Shown here: piece after piece, positions 22,396 to 33,427 of the stretch
Position numbering within the stretch: the stretch's first letter is position 1
Layout: every line of letters starts with the position of its first letter
Assembly (NCBI RefSeq): GCF_002865645.1
Contig: NW_020194515.1
Span: forward strand, 930,001-994,000
From: Hyaloscypha bicolor E
Taxonomy: Eukaryota; Ascomycota; Leotiomycetes; Helotiales; Hyaloscyphaceae
Direction: 5' to 3'
DNA: 64,000 nucleotides
Made by a program: the position numbers and the translations under genes
The notes under the pieces: model-generated
Told to the model about the DNA's origin: nothing
Databases searched by the model: none
What the model saw: the letters and a program-made list of their open reading frames with translations, nothing else

Positions 22396-23175
22396 ATGCC
22401 TCGAGGAGCGCACAATACGGAAGGCGCGCTTTTAGTGTGCGAGAGTGTTTTCATAGGACTCTTCGACACACGTCCAGGAGAAGCCTTAAGCAACTGCCCC
22501 CTTTTCACGTATTACAAGGGAGGAAATCTACAATGGCCGCTTCATGATGGAGGATGGGTAAAGGAAGAGAATTGGCTCAAACGAGAAGGACAGGCGCTCC
22601 AGGCTCTTCAAGATTACTGGGTTGCGAGTAAAGATCCCCCGCCTCGATCTTGGCGCGAGTTCTGGATCCCAAGTATCGGGATTGAAGACGAAGATATGAG
22701 GATGGATCGGTGCAAAGGCCGACGTTCGTCCCTAAAGCGGCGTGCTACTTGTGGCACCGAGGAGAGACACGCCGTTGGGTTTCCAGCAGCAACAGAAGAT
22801 CAAATTGAGGCCCGTCGAGCGAAGGAAAGACAGTATCGAGCCACCTGGACCCCAGGTTTCAAGGCGCTGATCAGAAAGCGGAAGCGTGAGAAGAGAGCGT
22901 CTCTAACCAAGGAGCAGAGGCAGGCGATGTCACGTGCTGCGCACAGGCATATATATAGCTTCTTCACCGCCTTTAGGGCACCATTTATTCATACATATAT
23001 TTACACAAACACACCACATTCCACTTCCACAGCTTGTCCAGGCCGTGACAGGCGATTAACAAAAAGACGGTTGCGGCTTGGACAAAAGGAGAGCAAAGGC
23101 AACCGAAGAGCAGAAGGCAAAGGAGAGAGCGCAGAGAAACGTCTACTTACGAAAGAAGAATGCTGCCAAGGGTAA
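22396..23175 (+). CDS. Unrecognised protein with a very basic C-terminal half
   Basis: A 259-codon frame starts at an ATG. The first 100 residues look protein-like (LFTYYKGGNLQWPLHDGG, then DPPPRSWREFWIPSIG). From about residue 110 the sequence turns strongly basic (KALIRKRKREKRASLTKEQR). A second basic frame (23078-23281, KAKERAQRNVYLRKKNAAKG) overlaps its end and may be reached by splicing. The basic helices resemble nucleic-acid-binding tails, but I recognise no family. The upstream frame 22070-22435 may contribute a first exon. It could equally be a decayed gene, as its right neighbour certainly is. Confidence 0.3.
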   Translation: MPRGAHNTEGALLVCESVFIGLFDTRPGEALSNCPLFTYYKGGNLQWPLHDGGWVKEENWLKREGQALQALQDYWVASKDPPPRSWREFWIPSIGIEDEDMRMDRCKGRRSSLKRRATCGTEERHAVGFPAATEDQIEARRAKERQYRATWTPGFKALIRKRKREKRASLTKEQRQAMSRAAHRHIYSFFTAFRAPFIHTYIYTNTPHSTSTACPGRDRRLTKRRLRLGQKESKGNRRAEGKGESAEKRLLTKEECCQG

Positions 23176-23397
23176 TCAACAACGCGAGCGCAAAAGGCTC
23201 AAGTTCAGGCTGCGTTACCAGCGCGATAAAGACAAGGGCAGAACTCAGCGACAGGCGCGCCAACTAGCAGTGAAGAAGTAGTACGAGCACTCTGAGGGCC
23301 AGAATAACTAGTACTGTTGTGAAGCTGTGCCTATATGCAGGCAGTAACGACGAATGAGTGAACGGAAGAATCCTGCTGTAGCGCATCACGTCTTTGT

Positions 23398-23990
23398 ATG
23401 GCTTGGCCTGGAGGAAAACGACAGTCTTTGGGTCCATTATTGATCGACGCCACCAGAGAAGATTTCCAGAAAGGATGCCTTGGATTGTTCGAGACCGTGT
23501 GCAAACATTGGTCGAAGGAAGCTTCCGACCCAAGCGACCTGACATACGGCCTCTTGGGTATAGCTGGCGAGGAGGAAAATCCGGACCGTTGAGATCAACT
23601 ACTCAGAACACGTTGCGACGGTGTACACCCACTTTGCAAAGCAGGTTATTTAGAATCGGGATTCCTTGATATCGTGTTAGAAGTCAATAATGCTGGATAG
23701 AACATGGGTAGCCTGCCCTCGTGGGTACTGAATTGGTCAAAAGATACTCAAGGACATTTGCAATTACAGCCGCTGCGAAAGCCCGCCTATTGGAACGTAA
23801 GTGGACCAAAACGGGCTCAATCTTCATTCGCTGATGAAGGCAAAATCCTTTTAATGGACGAACTAAACATTGGTTGTGTCAGAACAGATGGTTATTACAC
23901 GTCAATCCTAATATGGAAAAACTCTGTAACGGTTCGGAAAGGTGAGCAAGGCTGCTTTATCGGCATTACTGGGTGAGCTAAGGTGAGTGC
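23398..23990 (+). pseudogene. Decayed C-terminal part of a HET-domain protein
   Basis: The frame contains DPSDLTYGLLGIAGEE, matching the DPRDKVYALLGLA block that follows the HET domain in many family members. After a frame change near 23590 it continues YSEHVATVYTHFAKQVI then a stop in place of a residue, then FLDIVLEVNNAG, another TAG, and MGSLPSWVLNWSKD, the conserved W.PS.V.DWS block. The stops are TAG where CAG or CAA is expected, as C-to-T mutation produces. No N-terminal HET domain is found upstream. This is non-functional. Confidence 0.7.
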
Positions 23991-24287
23991 AGTGGAGGCG
24001 AGGGTGGGCCTCAGGTGAGAACGAGTGAGTATGGGTGAGCATGGGTGAGCCCAGGCGAGAGCAAGCGGGGACCTGTTCCGATTCCTCGGCTACAGTTACT
24101 GCTATCCCAGCTATAATTAGACAATGGTGCAAGGATTTCCAAGGAGCCCAATTCGAACCCCGCTCGTGCAGTTGCACGTGAGCCAATTTTCAGCTCCGCA
24201 ATTTACTACAAGGGGCCGCATAAGCAAGTGCAAATGCAAAGAGTAAAAGCCAGATTTTCCCACTTTAAGAGATTATATTGTGAACTA
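23991..24287. repeat. GTGAG-rich low-complexity tract
   Basis: From about 23970 to 24065 the motif GTGAGY/GGTGAGC recurs irregularly (…GAGTATGGGTGAGCATGGGTG…). Downstream, the 22-bp sequence CAGATTTTCCCACTTTAAGA(GA) occurs at 24251 and again at 24305, inside the next element. No gene. Confidence 0.5.
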
Positions 24288-24495
24288 AGAGGTCCCCCCT
24301 CCCCCAGATTTTCCCACTTTAAGAGACCCCCCGGGGAACAAAGATGCGCAAGAGAAAGTTTTCTTTTAAATGAGGGCTTAGTTTGAAGAGCAAAGTGTTT
24401 ATTTTGGGAGGAAAGCCCCCAAAGCCCCCCAAGGAAAGGAGGAAGTAGAAGAAGGCAAGAGGAGTCTTTAATCTTGGGGGAAGACCCCCCCCTCT
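24288..24495. mobile_element. TA-flanked inverted-repeat element (about 208 bp)
   Basis: The left end AGAGGTCCCCCCTCCCCCAG and the right end (…CTTGGGGGAAGACCCCCCCC then TCT) are imperfect inverted repeats, each bordered by TA (24286-24287 and 24496-24497). The interior is purine-rich and non-coding. C-run termini and TA flanks resemble the 187-bp element at 10316, so both may use related transposases. The arms differ by several indels, so the call is less secure. Confidence 0.5.
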
Positions 24496-24818
24496 TAGCT
24501 TTCTTTAAGTTTTTTAATCTTGCAAGTCATGTAATTGCGCTTCTTCGCAGTCACGTATGTGTTTTGCCACACCAGCCCACCGCGCGTAACTAAAACCCAG
24601 CTTCCGACAAGTCTAAATCAGGCTTTTAATAATAGATCAACCGTTTATCGAGCCTATCGGAGCCCACCCTGCTGAGGGTACTGGAGCTGAGATGCTGCTG
24701 TACCACCTCAGATTGCTGCAGCTCCAAGTATCTTAATAAGCTCGCCGCATGTCCGCAAATATAATGCCTACTATACGAATCCATCTTTACTTTTGAGATA
24801 TCAACAACTAAGTAAACC

Positions 24819-26922
24819 ATGGCAAGTGGGAAGAGTATATTCTTCAGTTTGTTCACCCTGCTGGGTCTTGTGAATGCCCACCAAACCTTCCCAGGGAGGA
24901 TCTTGAACCGTGCTTCAGAGGTTGAACAAAGTTATGACTATGTCGTCGTTGGAGGAGGGCTGAGTGGGCTTGTTGTAGCAAATCGACTTTCTGAGAATCC
25001 TGGTAAGTGTTTCAACACACACTTGACGAATAGTGCCTGACTACTCAAGAAACGACAGTTCTCATCATTGAAGCTGGCGGGTTGTAAGTTATGTATTGCA
25101 CTAATCTACAAGAGCAATCAGAATTGATTCCACTTAGCACCGAGAATGAAGATTGGATCACAATCCCCCTCTTGTCAAGTGCCAATGTTCCCGCTTTGGG
25201 CAATGGGCCTAGAGGAACGAAGTATGACTGGAACATGACCGGCATTCCTCAACCAGAGCTTGGCAATCGTTCAATTCAAACCCCAGCGGGGAAGGTCATC
25301 GGTGGTGGAACGGTTTTGAATGGAATGGTCTTCAACCGCGGGTCTAAAGCAGACTATGACCGTTGGGTGGCCCTTGGGAATCCCGGATGGGACTTCGAGA
25401 ATTTGTTGCCGTATTTCAAGAAAGCCGAGAATTTCACGCCTCCTGATTCGAAGGTGGAAGAGGAAGGCTGGGACATCGAGTATGATCCCGCTTACCATGG
25501 TGAACATGGACATGTGCAATCAAGCTTTGCGCCTTTTGTTTGGCCCTCAACAAGTGAGTCCTTGCTCTAGATGTTGTGACACATTTGACAAAGATTAAAA
25601 GGAAACTACATTAATTCGATGAAAGAACTGCATGTACCAAACATCGAAGATGCGATGGGAGGAAATGCTGCCGGCGCATATTGGTTCACTCAGTCGGTAA
25701 ATCCAAAGAATGAAACTCGATCCACTGCTCAGGGATTTTATGACCCAAGCAGGCCCAACTTGCATCTCTTGATTGGCAACAGAGTCACAAGAATCATAAT
25801 AGATTCCGGAAAGGTCAAGGGCGTAGAGTTTTCAGCTGAAGAAAATGCTGCGAGGAGCACTGTCCAAGTTTTGAAGGAAGTCGTTCTGTCAGCTGGGACT
25901 TTGCACACGCCCCAATTACTCCAGCTCTCTGGCATCGGCGACAAAATACATCTTTCGAGCTTAGGAATTGAAACAGTCGTTGACCTTCCAGGTGTTGGAT
26001 CGAATTACCATGACCATATACTGCTGTATACTGGCCAGATAGGCAAGTGACTCTTGATGCTTGATGGACCTGTTGCTGATCCGGTTGTGATAGTGAATAT
26101 CACACCTAACATCGGAAACTTCAGCAATCAAACATGGACCTCAGAACAGCTTGCATTGTACGAATCAAAAAAGGAAGGGCCGTACACCACTCTCGGAGGC
26201 AACTTTTTCGCCTTCCTCCCGGTCGGAACATTCTCGAATAAGACTGCACTACTCTCAGCTGCCGTAGCTCAATCAAAGTCGCAATACCTGTCATCAAATA
26301 CCCCAGCTACAGTGCGAGCAGGTTACGAAACTCAATTCGCTCTTCTCGAAAAAGATATCACATCACCATCGACGGCATATTTGGAATTCATCTTCGCTGA
26401 CACAGCAATAATTCCAGCTCTGCACCAACCCTTCAGCCGCGGCACTGTCTCCATTAAAAGTACTTCTCCCTTCGATAGTCCAGTCATTGACCCACGTTAT
26501 CTGAGCAATCCCCTTGATCTTGCCCTTTTTGTCGCAGGTTTCGAATATGCGCGGGCGATCAGGAAAACCAATGCCATGCAGACAATCAACGTGATCGAAA
26601 CATATCCGGGAGCTTCAGTGACGACAAATCAACAAATTGAAGAGTTTGTGAGAGCCGGTGTGGATACTGAACATCATCATGCTGGGACGGCTTCTATGTT
26701 ACCGCAAGAACTGGGTGGGGTAGTTGATCCCGAACTCAGGGTATATGGCGTAGAGGGCTTAAGGATTGTGGATGCAAGCATCGTACCCATGCTTCCAGCT
26801 GCTCACTTGCAAGCTACTTTGTATGGAATTGCTGAGAAGGTAGGTCCTAGACACTATGCACTGCGTATTGGCTGACTTCAAGCTAGGCAGCGGATTTGAT
26901 CAAGAACAGTTACTCACGATAG
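24819..26922 (+). CDS. Secreted GMC oxidoreductase with one in-frame stop
   Basis: Exons 24819-25002, 25050-25083, 25138-25553, 25602-26839 and 26887-26922 join in phase (636 codons). A signal peptide (SIFFSLFTLLGLVNA) precedes the FAD-binding motif YVVVGGGLSGLVVANRL; the second exon gives VLIIEAGG. The GMC signatures GKVIGGGTVLNGMVFNRG and LSAGTLHTPQLLQLSGIG are present. Near the C-terminus lie the catalytic-His segment TEHHHAGTASM and VDASIVPMLPAAHLQATLYG. The family oxidises alcohols or sugars at FAD (glucose oxidase, aryl-alcohol oxidase, patulin synthase types). A TGA at 26048-26050 interrupts the frame after YTGQIGK, and no intron removes it cleanly. The rest is conserved, so inactivation is recent or the stop is a sequence error. 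Confidence 0.8.
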
Positions 26923-27616
26923 GATGCTTTCCTTTAGAAAATGAATGCGGAATACAGAACGCACAGTGGTAACGACTCGAGATTCAAAATTCGACTGCAC
27001 GTGCTTTTAATCAGCCCTTCTGAGATGTGAGAAGCTGCTTGAGGATGAGGTCCACTCCAAAACAAGCTGGGATACTTTAGTCAACGCCGAAATGAGACCC
27101 TAGCGCCTGGCTCGCGAGCGTTGTAATTGCTTTAGTGTCAATCAAATTCATTTTGCAGCCCTTGTATTCTATCATGCATTTGAGTAACCATTTCCCAATA
27201 TTTTGAAAGTTAAGATTTCCCGTATAGCCTCTGCCGCTGCAAGAACACCCGGTTGGCATGGCTCTTGATGTATTGGCGTCCCTTCCTGAGTAGGCAATTA
27301 CCATGCAGTAACTTTTTATCCTCGGAATCTTGATGAGTAACCTCGATCTATAGCTAGCTCAAAATCCTGGAAATAGTGAGGGCCCGGAAGGGTTAGAGTT
27401 CTCAAATAACTTCCCTTAGTGGGCCTATTACAAAGTGTATAGGCCATTAGTTTGGCAATCGAACTTGAGTCATCCTTAATACGGACAAAATTAATTTTGA
27501 GTTCCTCAAGGCATCCCCCCTCTCTATAATATACGATAGTATTACGGAAGCAGTTTTCTAGTAGCCTATAGAGCGCGTACAAGTATTTAAGATATCTGGC
27601 GCTACTGACAATAATA
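26923..27616. other. No gene recognised
   Basis: Minus-strand frames at 27077-27304 and 27316-27663 have plausible composition but no domain, start context or splice support. Confidence 0.3.
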
Positions 27617-28526
27617 GTGAGGAAGACTACTTGGGCTTCGGCCTGCTGGACCGTAGAGACCATAACATCTTCGACAACACCTTTTGGACTGTGGACCGTG
27701 GACCAGATTCAAATCCGAATATATGACGTGAATAGCCTGTTCGAAGATCTCGGGAACATCTTCCTCCTCTACTGCATCGTCGCCCTTGGATTAAGTTTTA
27801 TCTATGTCTCGAACCGCTACCCAACGGGCCACAACACCATTCGTGGCTTGATTGCTGGCCTATGCGTAAGTCCTCTTCGCCGTGATCGCCGGGCATTTTG
27901 GGAAAACAGAAGCCTGACGCACAGACTATATAACGCCATCAACTCGGATTTTAGCTCAAGCCAAGATTTCCTTGATGAACCTTACTTAATTATACAGCTA
28001 ACAGCGGCGTTCGACATCATCCTGTGGATTGCTTCCGTAGCAGTGGCTCCGTTCACCATTTACGTTTTAATCGTTTGTCGTGAAACGACCCGGGTTAGAA
28101 ATGTAATCTGATCCTTGACCTCCTTCCTTTGTCAACCCAGTGCTTAAAGAGCTAACGTATAACTTCTCACCTTCTAGAGCGCGGTCTTATATCTTGTCAT
28201 TGGTATCCTCAACCTGCTTCGTAATACCTGGGTGCCGGCATACGACGCGACTTGGCTACTCCCGAAGGGATTTTACTCGATTCCCATATATACGGAGGTA
28301 CTTTGGCCTATTTTGGATGCGTGGGTCACGTTCGTCATGTTGGTGCTTCTCTTTGTCATCGGCTGTCGGAAGGGCGGCGGCTTGTGGATAACCGAGCAAA
28401 CACCGTCTTGGAGCTTTGTAGCAGCGCAACAGCAGCATCAGCCAATTCAACAATACTGCTGTGCCACCACCCGGAAGCGGTATCCAGTATTACCAACAAC
28501 CTCTGACTATGCAAGAACTAAAGTAG
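27617..28526 (+). CDS. Multi-span membrane protein of unknown function
   Basis: The plus strand encodes several hydrophobic segments: FLLYCIVALGLSFIYVSNRY, LTAAFDIILWIASVAVAPF, and after intron 28103-28177 (GTAATC...CTAACG...TTCTAG) AVLYLVIGILNLLRNTW, then PILDAWVTFVMLVLLFVIG. A perfect donor GTAAGT at 27867 and an acceptor just before CTAACAGCGG (about 27997) suggest another intron that would remove a basic loop. The C-terminus probably ends GSGIQYYQQPLTMQELK at a TAG (28524-28526), reached by an unresolved third intron or a frame change. The true start codon is uncertain. The topology resembles fungal RTA1-like or DUF-type 6-7 span proteins, but I cannot name the family. Confidence 0.55.
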
Positions 28527-30043
28527 TCGGGCGTGATGGCTATGGGGCAGCTATGGGCAAGTCCGTGCCTGTTGACAATCATATTCTTCGTCTCTCATAC
28601 TATCCGCAAGCTTCAATGTCGCTACATTTGGTACCGAATACGCTTTTTGGTGCGTTCAAAGTTCCTAGTGTATTTAAGGGCACATCGTTCAGCCGACATC
28701 TCTTCAATCAATTACATTCAGCAGTCCATTCGACAAATGCCTAGTTTAGAATCGAACACAAGTCCTTCGATGTTAGAAGGACAGCCCCACTGGTTAGGGT
28801 GCTTAACCACAGATATCAACCAAGTATTGTCACCTCCCTTACCTAACCAACACGATTCGACGGTTTTCCAGAAGTAGAGTGTGGAAATGGCTTGCATATC
28901 ATTGAGGTAGTAAAAGGAACTCTGCTACATTCAATTTAGTAGAACAATGCTTTTCTGCAGGTCCAGAGTCGTCTGTAGCAAAATAGAGAAAGCCGGCGAG
29001 GTTATACCCTGTCGGGCCTTCTGCAAATTAGCGAGAACCCCCCTATTTCCTCCAGCTTCATTTGAATCGATAAAATGAACAACTAATTATTAATTCGAAT
29101 CGACAGTGACCAAAAGTGATATACCTCCGAAATACTGTAGCTGTCATCAAGCATTGCGCTTTCGCGATATTTAAGCACCTAAAATACTGAAGTGGAGGGG
29201 CGAGGCTTGACTTTGAGCAACTCTGCTTCAACTACATCTCTGCCACCCTCAAGGAGATCCTTTCAACATACTCTCGCTGCAACGGTTTTTCCTCAATTTA
29301 CCTTTCAACTTCCTCTTCCGCCGGCACATTCTTAATGATCGACTCCATCAAAATTTCCTCATGCCCCTTTGTCTTCTCCAACTTATCTCTCAATTTCCTC
29401 ATCTACTTGCTCTCGTCCTCAGTGTTCATAGACTACTAACCAGGTAGCCTAGTGTTATATGTCCATTGCTGGGGAGAAGAGTCACTGATCCTGTATGATC
29501 AGCTGCATCGACACGTATTGTTGTCTTAGTTATTGCGAATGGAAGACGGAGTTGATAAGGCGTGAAACGGTAGATATCGTTTTGTACTTGAACTTTCAGC
29601 TTGGCTGGCAAGGCTGGCAGCCATGGCACCGCGTAAGGCTGAGGATTGGACTCTCATTCGTGCCTGCGCGAAGGAGCAAATCCACATAGCCATACCAAGA
29701 GACACGAGGTCTTCGGGCCATCTGATGGCTTACTGAGCACCATCACTTGATGCTGCTGGTAGAGCCTCAGGGGGAGCAATGAACCTCAGAACTCTTGAAA
29801 ACTTCGACATGAATGGTAATCGGTAAGGGAGAAGAGTATGGATCAGATGCCCATTCCGGATCCCATATTCCACCTGAAAGTGACTGGCCTGTAATACCAA
29901 AATGAGGATCTCATAATCCACCTACCGAAACCTCGCCCGTAGCACCAAGAAGATTCGTCTCTCATGTTATGGTATCTACCCAATCGCCAGTCGCCTGCAC
30001 CAAATCAAAACTTGTATAATGGATGCCAAAACCTCTTCCCATG
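28527..30043. other. No gene recognised
   Basis: Only short frames without domains. It separates the membrane-protein gene from the convergent acyltransferase gene. No repeat longer than about 20 bp was noticed. Confidence 0.35.
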
Positions 30044-31449
30044 CTAGAAGACAGAACTCCTTCCCCAAAGAGCTTTATTCCAGACCCTGGCCAACATATT
30101 TGCTAATAAAGCAAAGATAGCCAACATTATGAAGATATTGAACACTTCGTACCAGTGGCCGAGCTTGACTTCAGTCTCCACGACTTCGCCTTTTGCTGCT
30201 CCGCTTGAAGCGCCATTTACGGCGGCTTTGTCAGTTGGGAAGCTGCCGTGTTCGACGAAATGCTCGAGTAAGAGGTCCTTTTCGTGCCAACGCTCTCTCA
30301 ACCATAGCTCGAATTTTTCGTGATCATCCAGTGGCATATCGGCGACTGTAAAACGACGCCAATACATGTTGACTGATGGTGGCGGTCGGCCTTGAAGGTA
30401 CATGCCTCGAAGGCTGTATAAGTCTTGGCCGTATTCTCCTCTCCTGCTCAAATCAACATCAATCATAAGGCCAACGTGGGGCACTTACGGAATGCCTCCA
30501 TATGCCACGGTACAATCATAGACATAATCCACTGTTCCCTTCAGCTCATTCAAGCAGAAGAAAGTCCCGGTGCTTCTGGGTAGAAGCACATGCTCGAAGT
30601 CCTTAATTCCCTGCTTCTCCGCCCATGCCGCACTCTTTTTCCTCGTGTTGGCACTTAAATTCGTTCCCTCAGGGAACAGTAAAAGCCACATCGGATCGAG
30701 TCCGGAAGTTCCAGACATCGGTCCTGCATGCACTGTCCTCAATTTCTGCAACCTGTGTGCCAATCTTGGTTGATCTGTCGCCATCTTTCGAGACATGAAC
30801 ACAAATCCGTAAAACCTCATCCCCCACCCGATTACAGGGACGTAGCTTAAGGATTCTTTTAGGATGATGTAGATGTGGCCGTGCATTTGGGGGTTGTTCG
30901 TGTAGGCGGCCCACCAGAAGTAAAGCCAGTCGGAGTATATCTAGGCATATTATGTTAGCATGCTGCCAACCCACAGCAGTGTTTGTCCGTACCTGGTGAT
31001 TTCCTATCAAGACTACCCTGCCTGGAAAATTAAGCTCCACCCTCCCATCCTCAGTTTGCTTTATTTGCCCCGCCACCGAAGCATCCCCGCTAACCCGCAC
31101 CGGCGTCGGAGCCCACCATTGTGTTAGGGTCGTAACAAATATGCCGAAGGATTGCTTGGTCAGGGCCATATATGCATAGTAAAGGTCACTGTTAAACCAG
31201 TACAGCGGAGCACCTATGAACTGAGTTGCAACGATTCTAGAGAAGTCAGTACAGCTCCGGAATAGGTCTGCGGCATACGTACGAGCAACAACACCCCTGG
31301 AAGTACGTAATAAACAGCAGGAACCGAACAATCTGCACAGCTGCTCCATGCTTGATTTCTCCTCCCGGATGTCCCTTTGGCTCTTCTTCCGCGAGCTCAA
31401 TGCCCGGCACCGGGGAGCTTTTTACCCTCTGCCTAAGTTCGGTGTCCAT
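30044..31449 (-). CDS. PlsC-type lysophospholipid acyltransferase (420 aa)
   Basis: Four exons (31283-31449, 30993-31236, 30489-30940, 30044-30443) join in phase with introns of 45-52 bp. After an N-terminal membrane segment (VQIVRFLLFITYF) come FIGAPLYWFNSDLYYAYMAL and the acyltransferase motifs: the NHQIYSDW block (NHxxxxD motif), split by intron 2, and LFPEGTNLS. A C-terminal membrane anchor (VFNIFIMLAIFALLANML) ends the protein. The order and sequence match the fungal Cst26/Psi1 and lysocardiolipin-acyltransferase-like (LPLAT) group, ER proteins that re-acylate lysophosphatidylinositol or related lipids. Substrate cannot be told from sequence. All catalytic motifs are present, so it is likely functional. 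Confidence 0.88.
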
Positions 31450-32002
31450 AATAGTTGAAGCTCTGCGGGAGGTCAAAGCCGTCTTTATGGTCGGGACGCT
31501 GAGGAAGCTGACTCCGGAACGCCAGGGACTTCTTAAGGCAGTCAGACTGTCGTGTGCCTACCAGCGGCGGCCGCGTATCCTTGCTGCTGTCTCGCGAGGC
31601 AGAATATCTCAAGCCACTCAAGGCTACAGTGAATAGACACAAGAAGCCAACATCACTGTCATCTTCTAGCATTCATATTGTCGTGAGGGAGCATTGAAGC
31701 TGTTGACCTGTGCATGATGTCGAGGTCCAAAATATGGAGGTAGGCCTGGAAAGGCTAGCTCACCAGCTTATCGGTTATCGGAGGCTTTAAGAAGCAACAT
31801 CGCGTGCTGCGACCAAGAGCTTGTCTTGGCAGCACGTTCATGTTCCAACTTCTTTAACCTTCAATTGAATATGAAGTTGAATAGCTTCGTGCAGATCAGA
31901 TGCAACGGAAAATATCTATGATGAAATCCACGAGCTGCATCCTCCATATTTCTTGCCCGGCTAAAGACGGACATTTGCCTTCTCCTGAACACACCAACCG
32001 CG
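31450..32002. promoter_or_regulatory. Shared divergent promoter region
   Basis: A 553-bp gap separates the start codons of the acyltransferase (minus) and the NAD(H) kinase (plus), so both promoters must lie here. I see no clear TATA box or strong motif. Confidence 0.4.
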
Positions 32003-33331
32003 ATGATCGTGAGGGGATTGCCGAGAGTTGGGGGAGTTTGGAGAAGAGGATTTAGTAGCTCAGCAACGAGGAGGGAAATCATAGATATAGAGAGTCTGCC
32101 GGATAGAATTGTTCCTAGGTATCCAGGTAAGTTTTTCCGGTGAGGAGAGTGCTTCACTAAATGTTTGATAGAAAGTCAGACGAGCGACCTCCTATCATTA
32201 CAATGGCCCTCTCCTCCTCGAAACATCCTCATAATCAAAAAGGATAGAGCTCCACATGTTACCGAGTCCTTGATTGAATATGCTAAGCATATTCATTCCA
32301 ATTACGACAATGTCTCCCTCATCTTCGAACCGAAAGTCGCGGCGCAAATGCACAAGCAGTTCTCCTTTCCTGTCTATACAACCAGCTCAGCCGGTGCCCT
32401 TCCTAGAAAAGTTGACATGACTACAACCCTCGGCGGTGATGGCACAATTCTGCGAGCAGCATCCCTCTTCAGCACCACTCTTCACGTCCCTCCAGTCTTG
32501 TCATTTAGCATGGGAACATTGGGTTTCTTGGGAGAATGGAAGTTTGCAGAATACAAGAGAGCATTTCGAGAGGTCTACATGTCGGGAGCGGGGGCTGGGT
32601 CACCGTTATTTCAAGACCAGAAACATCCACATGTCAAGACAATGGTTGATGAGACCGGGGATATTGTGACTGGTTGGTCAAGTATCCGAGGAAAGTCGAT
32701 GGGACCTACGAGGAGCTCAAAAGTTCTGCTGCGGAATCGATTAAAGGTTGGAGTTTTCGATGCAGAAGGGCATCGGGTTATTGGTGATAATACTGCGGAG
32801 AGCGCTGCTGGGGATGTGCATGCTATGAACGAGGTTGTGATTCATCGAGGAAAGGAGGCACATCTTGCGATCATTGAAGTGTTTGTTGGAGGACGGTTTT
32901 TGACGGAAGCTGTGGCGGATGGGATGATCATTGCTACGCCTACTGGAAGTACGGCTTACAGTCTGAGTGCGGGGGGGAACATTGTTCATCCGCTTGTCAG
33001 CAGCCTACTGGTGACTCCTATTTGCCCAAGGAGCTTGTCGTTTAGGACGCTGGTTTTACCAGCTAATACGCCGATCACGCTGAGACTTAGCGAGAAGAAC
33101 AGAGGCCGAGAGTTGGAAGTCAGCATTGATGGGAGACGAAGAAGCCATGGGATTAGTGTGGGGATGGAAATTAGGGTTAACGGAGAAGATATTGTGAAGG
33201 GTAGCGAATGGATTGGTGGAGTTCCTTGTGTGATGAGAGGTACCATCTCTGGGAGGGAGGATGATGACGGCTGGGTTGGAGGGCTGAATGGGTTGTTGAA
33301 ATTCAACTACCCGTTCGGTGGCGATGAATGA
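32003..33331 (+). CDS. pos5: Mitochondrial NAD(H) kinase, Pos5 type (427 aa)
   Basis: Exon 32003-32126 and exon 32172-33331 flank a 45-bp intron (GTAAGT...CACTAAAT...GATAG). The first exon encodes an Arg/Ser-rich import sequence (MIVRGLPRVGGVWRRGFSSS) with no acidic residues. The second starts SQTSDLLSLQWPSPPRNILI, conserved in fungal Pos5 proteins. The NAD-kinase motifs are TTLGGDGTILRAA, GTLGFLGEW, the NE pair in AMNEVVIHRG, and ATPTGSTAYSLSAGG. The enzyme phosphorylates NADH or NAD to the NADP form in the mitochondrial matrix, supporting antioxidant defence and biosynthesis. The start at 32003 is preferred because it supplies the presequence and a phase-matched splice. It ends 97 bp from the convergent NmrA-like gene. 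Confidence 0.93.
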
Positions 33332-33427
33332 GCAGCAGAAATCTCCACTTGGATCGAAAAAATACCCTGGAAAGGCTTTTATTGTATGAAACTGTCTCCT
33401 CGACCACTCTTCTCCACTGAATTCTAT

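Noticed and set aside
24110..24190. tRNA-like text with TTCGAA and flanking G/C runs on either strand
   Set aside because: The stems next to the TTCGAA loop do not pair, and no anticodon or D arm at proper spacing can be drawn.
27077..27663. Two minus-strand frames that look moderately coding
   Set aside because: No signal peptide, domain or splice-consistent join; the second overlaps the plus-strand membrane-protein gene.
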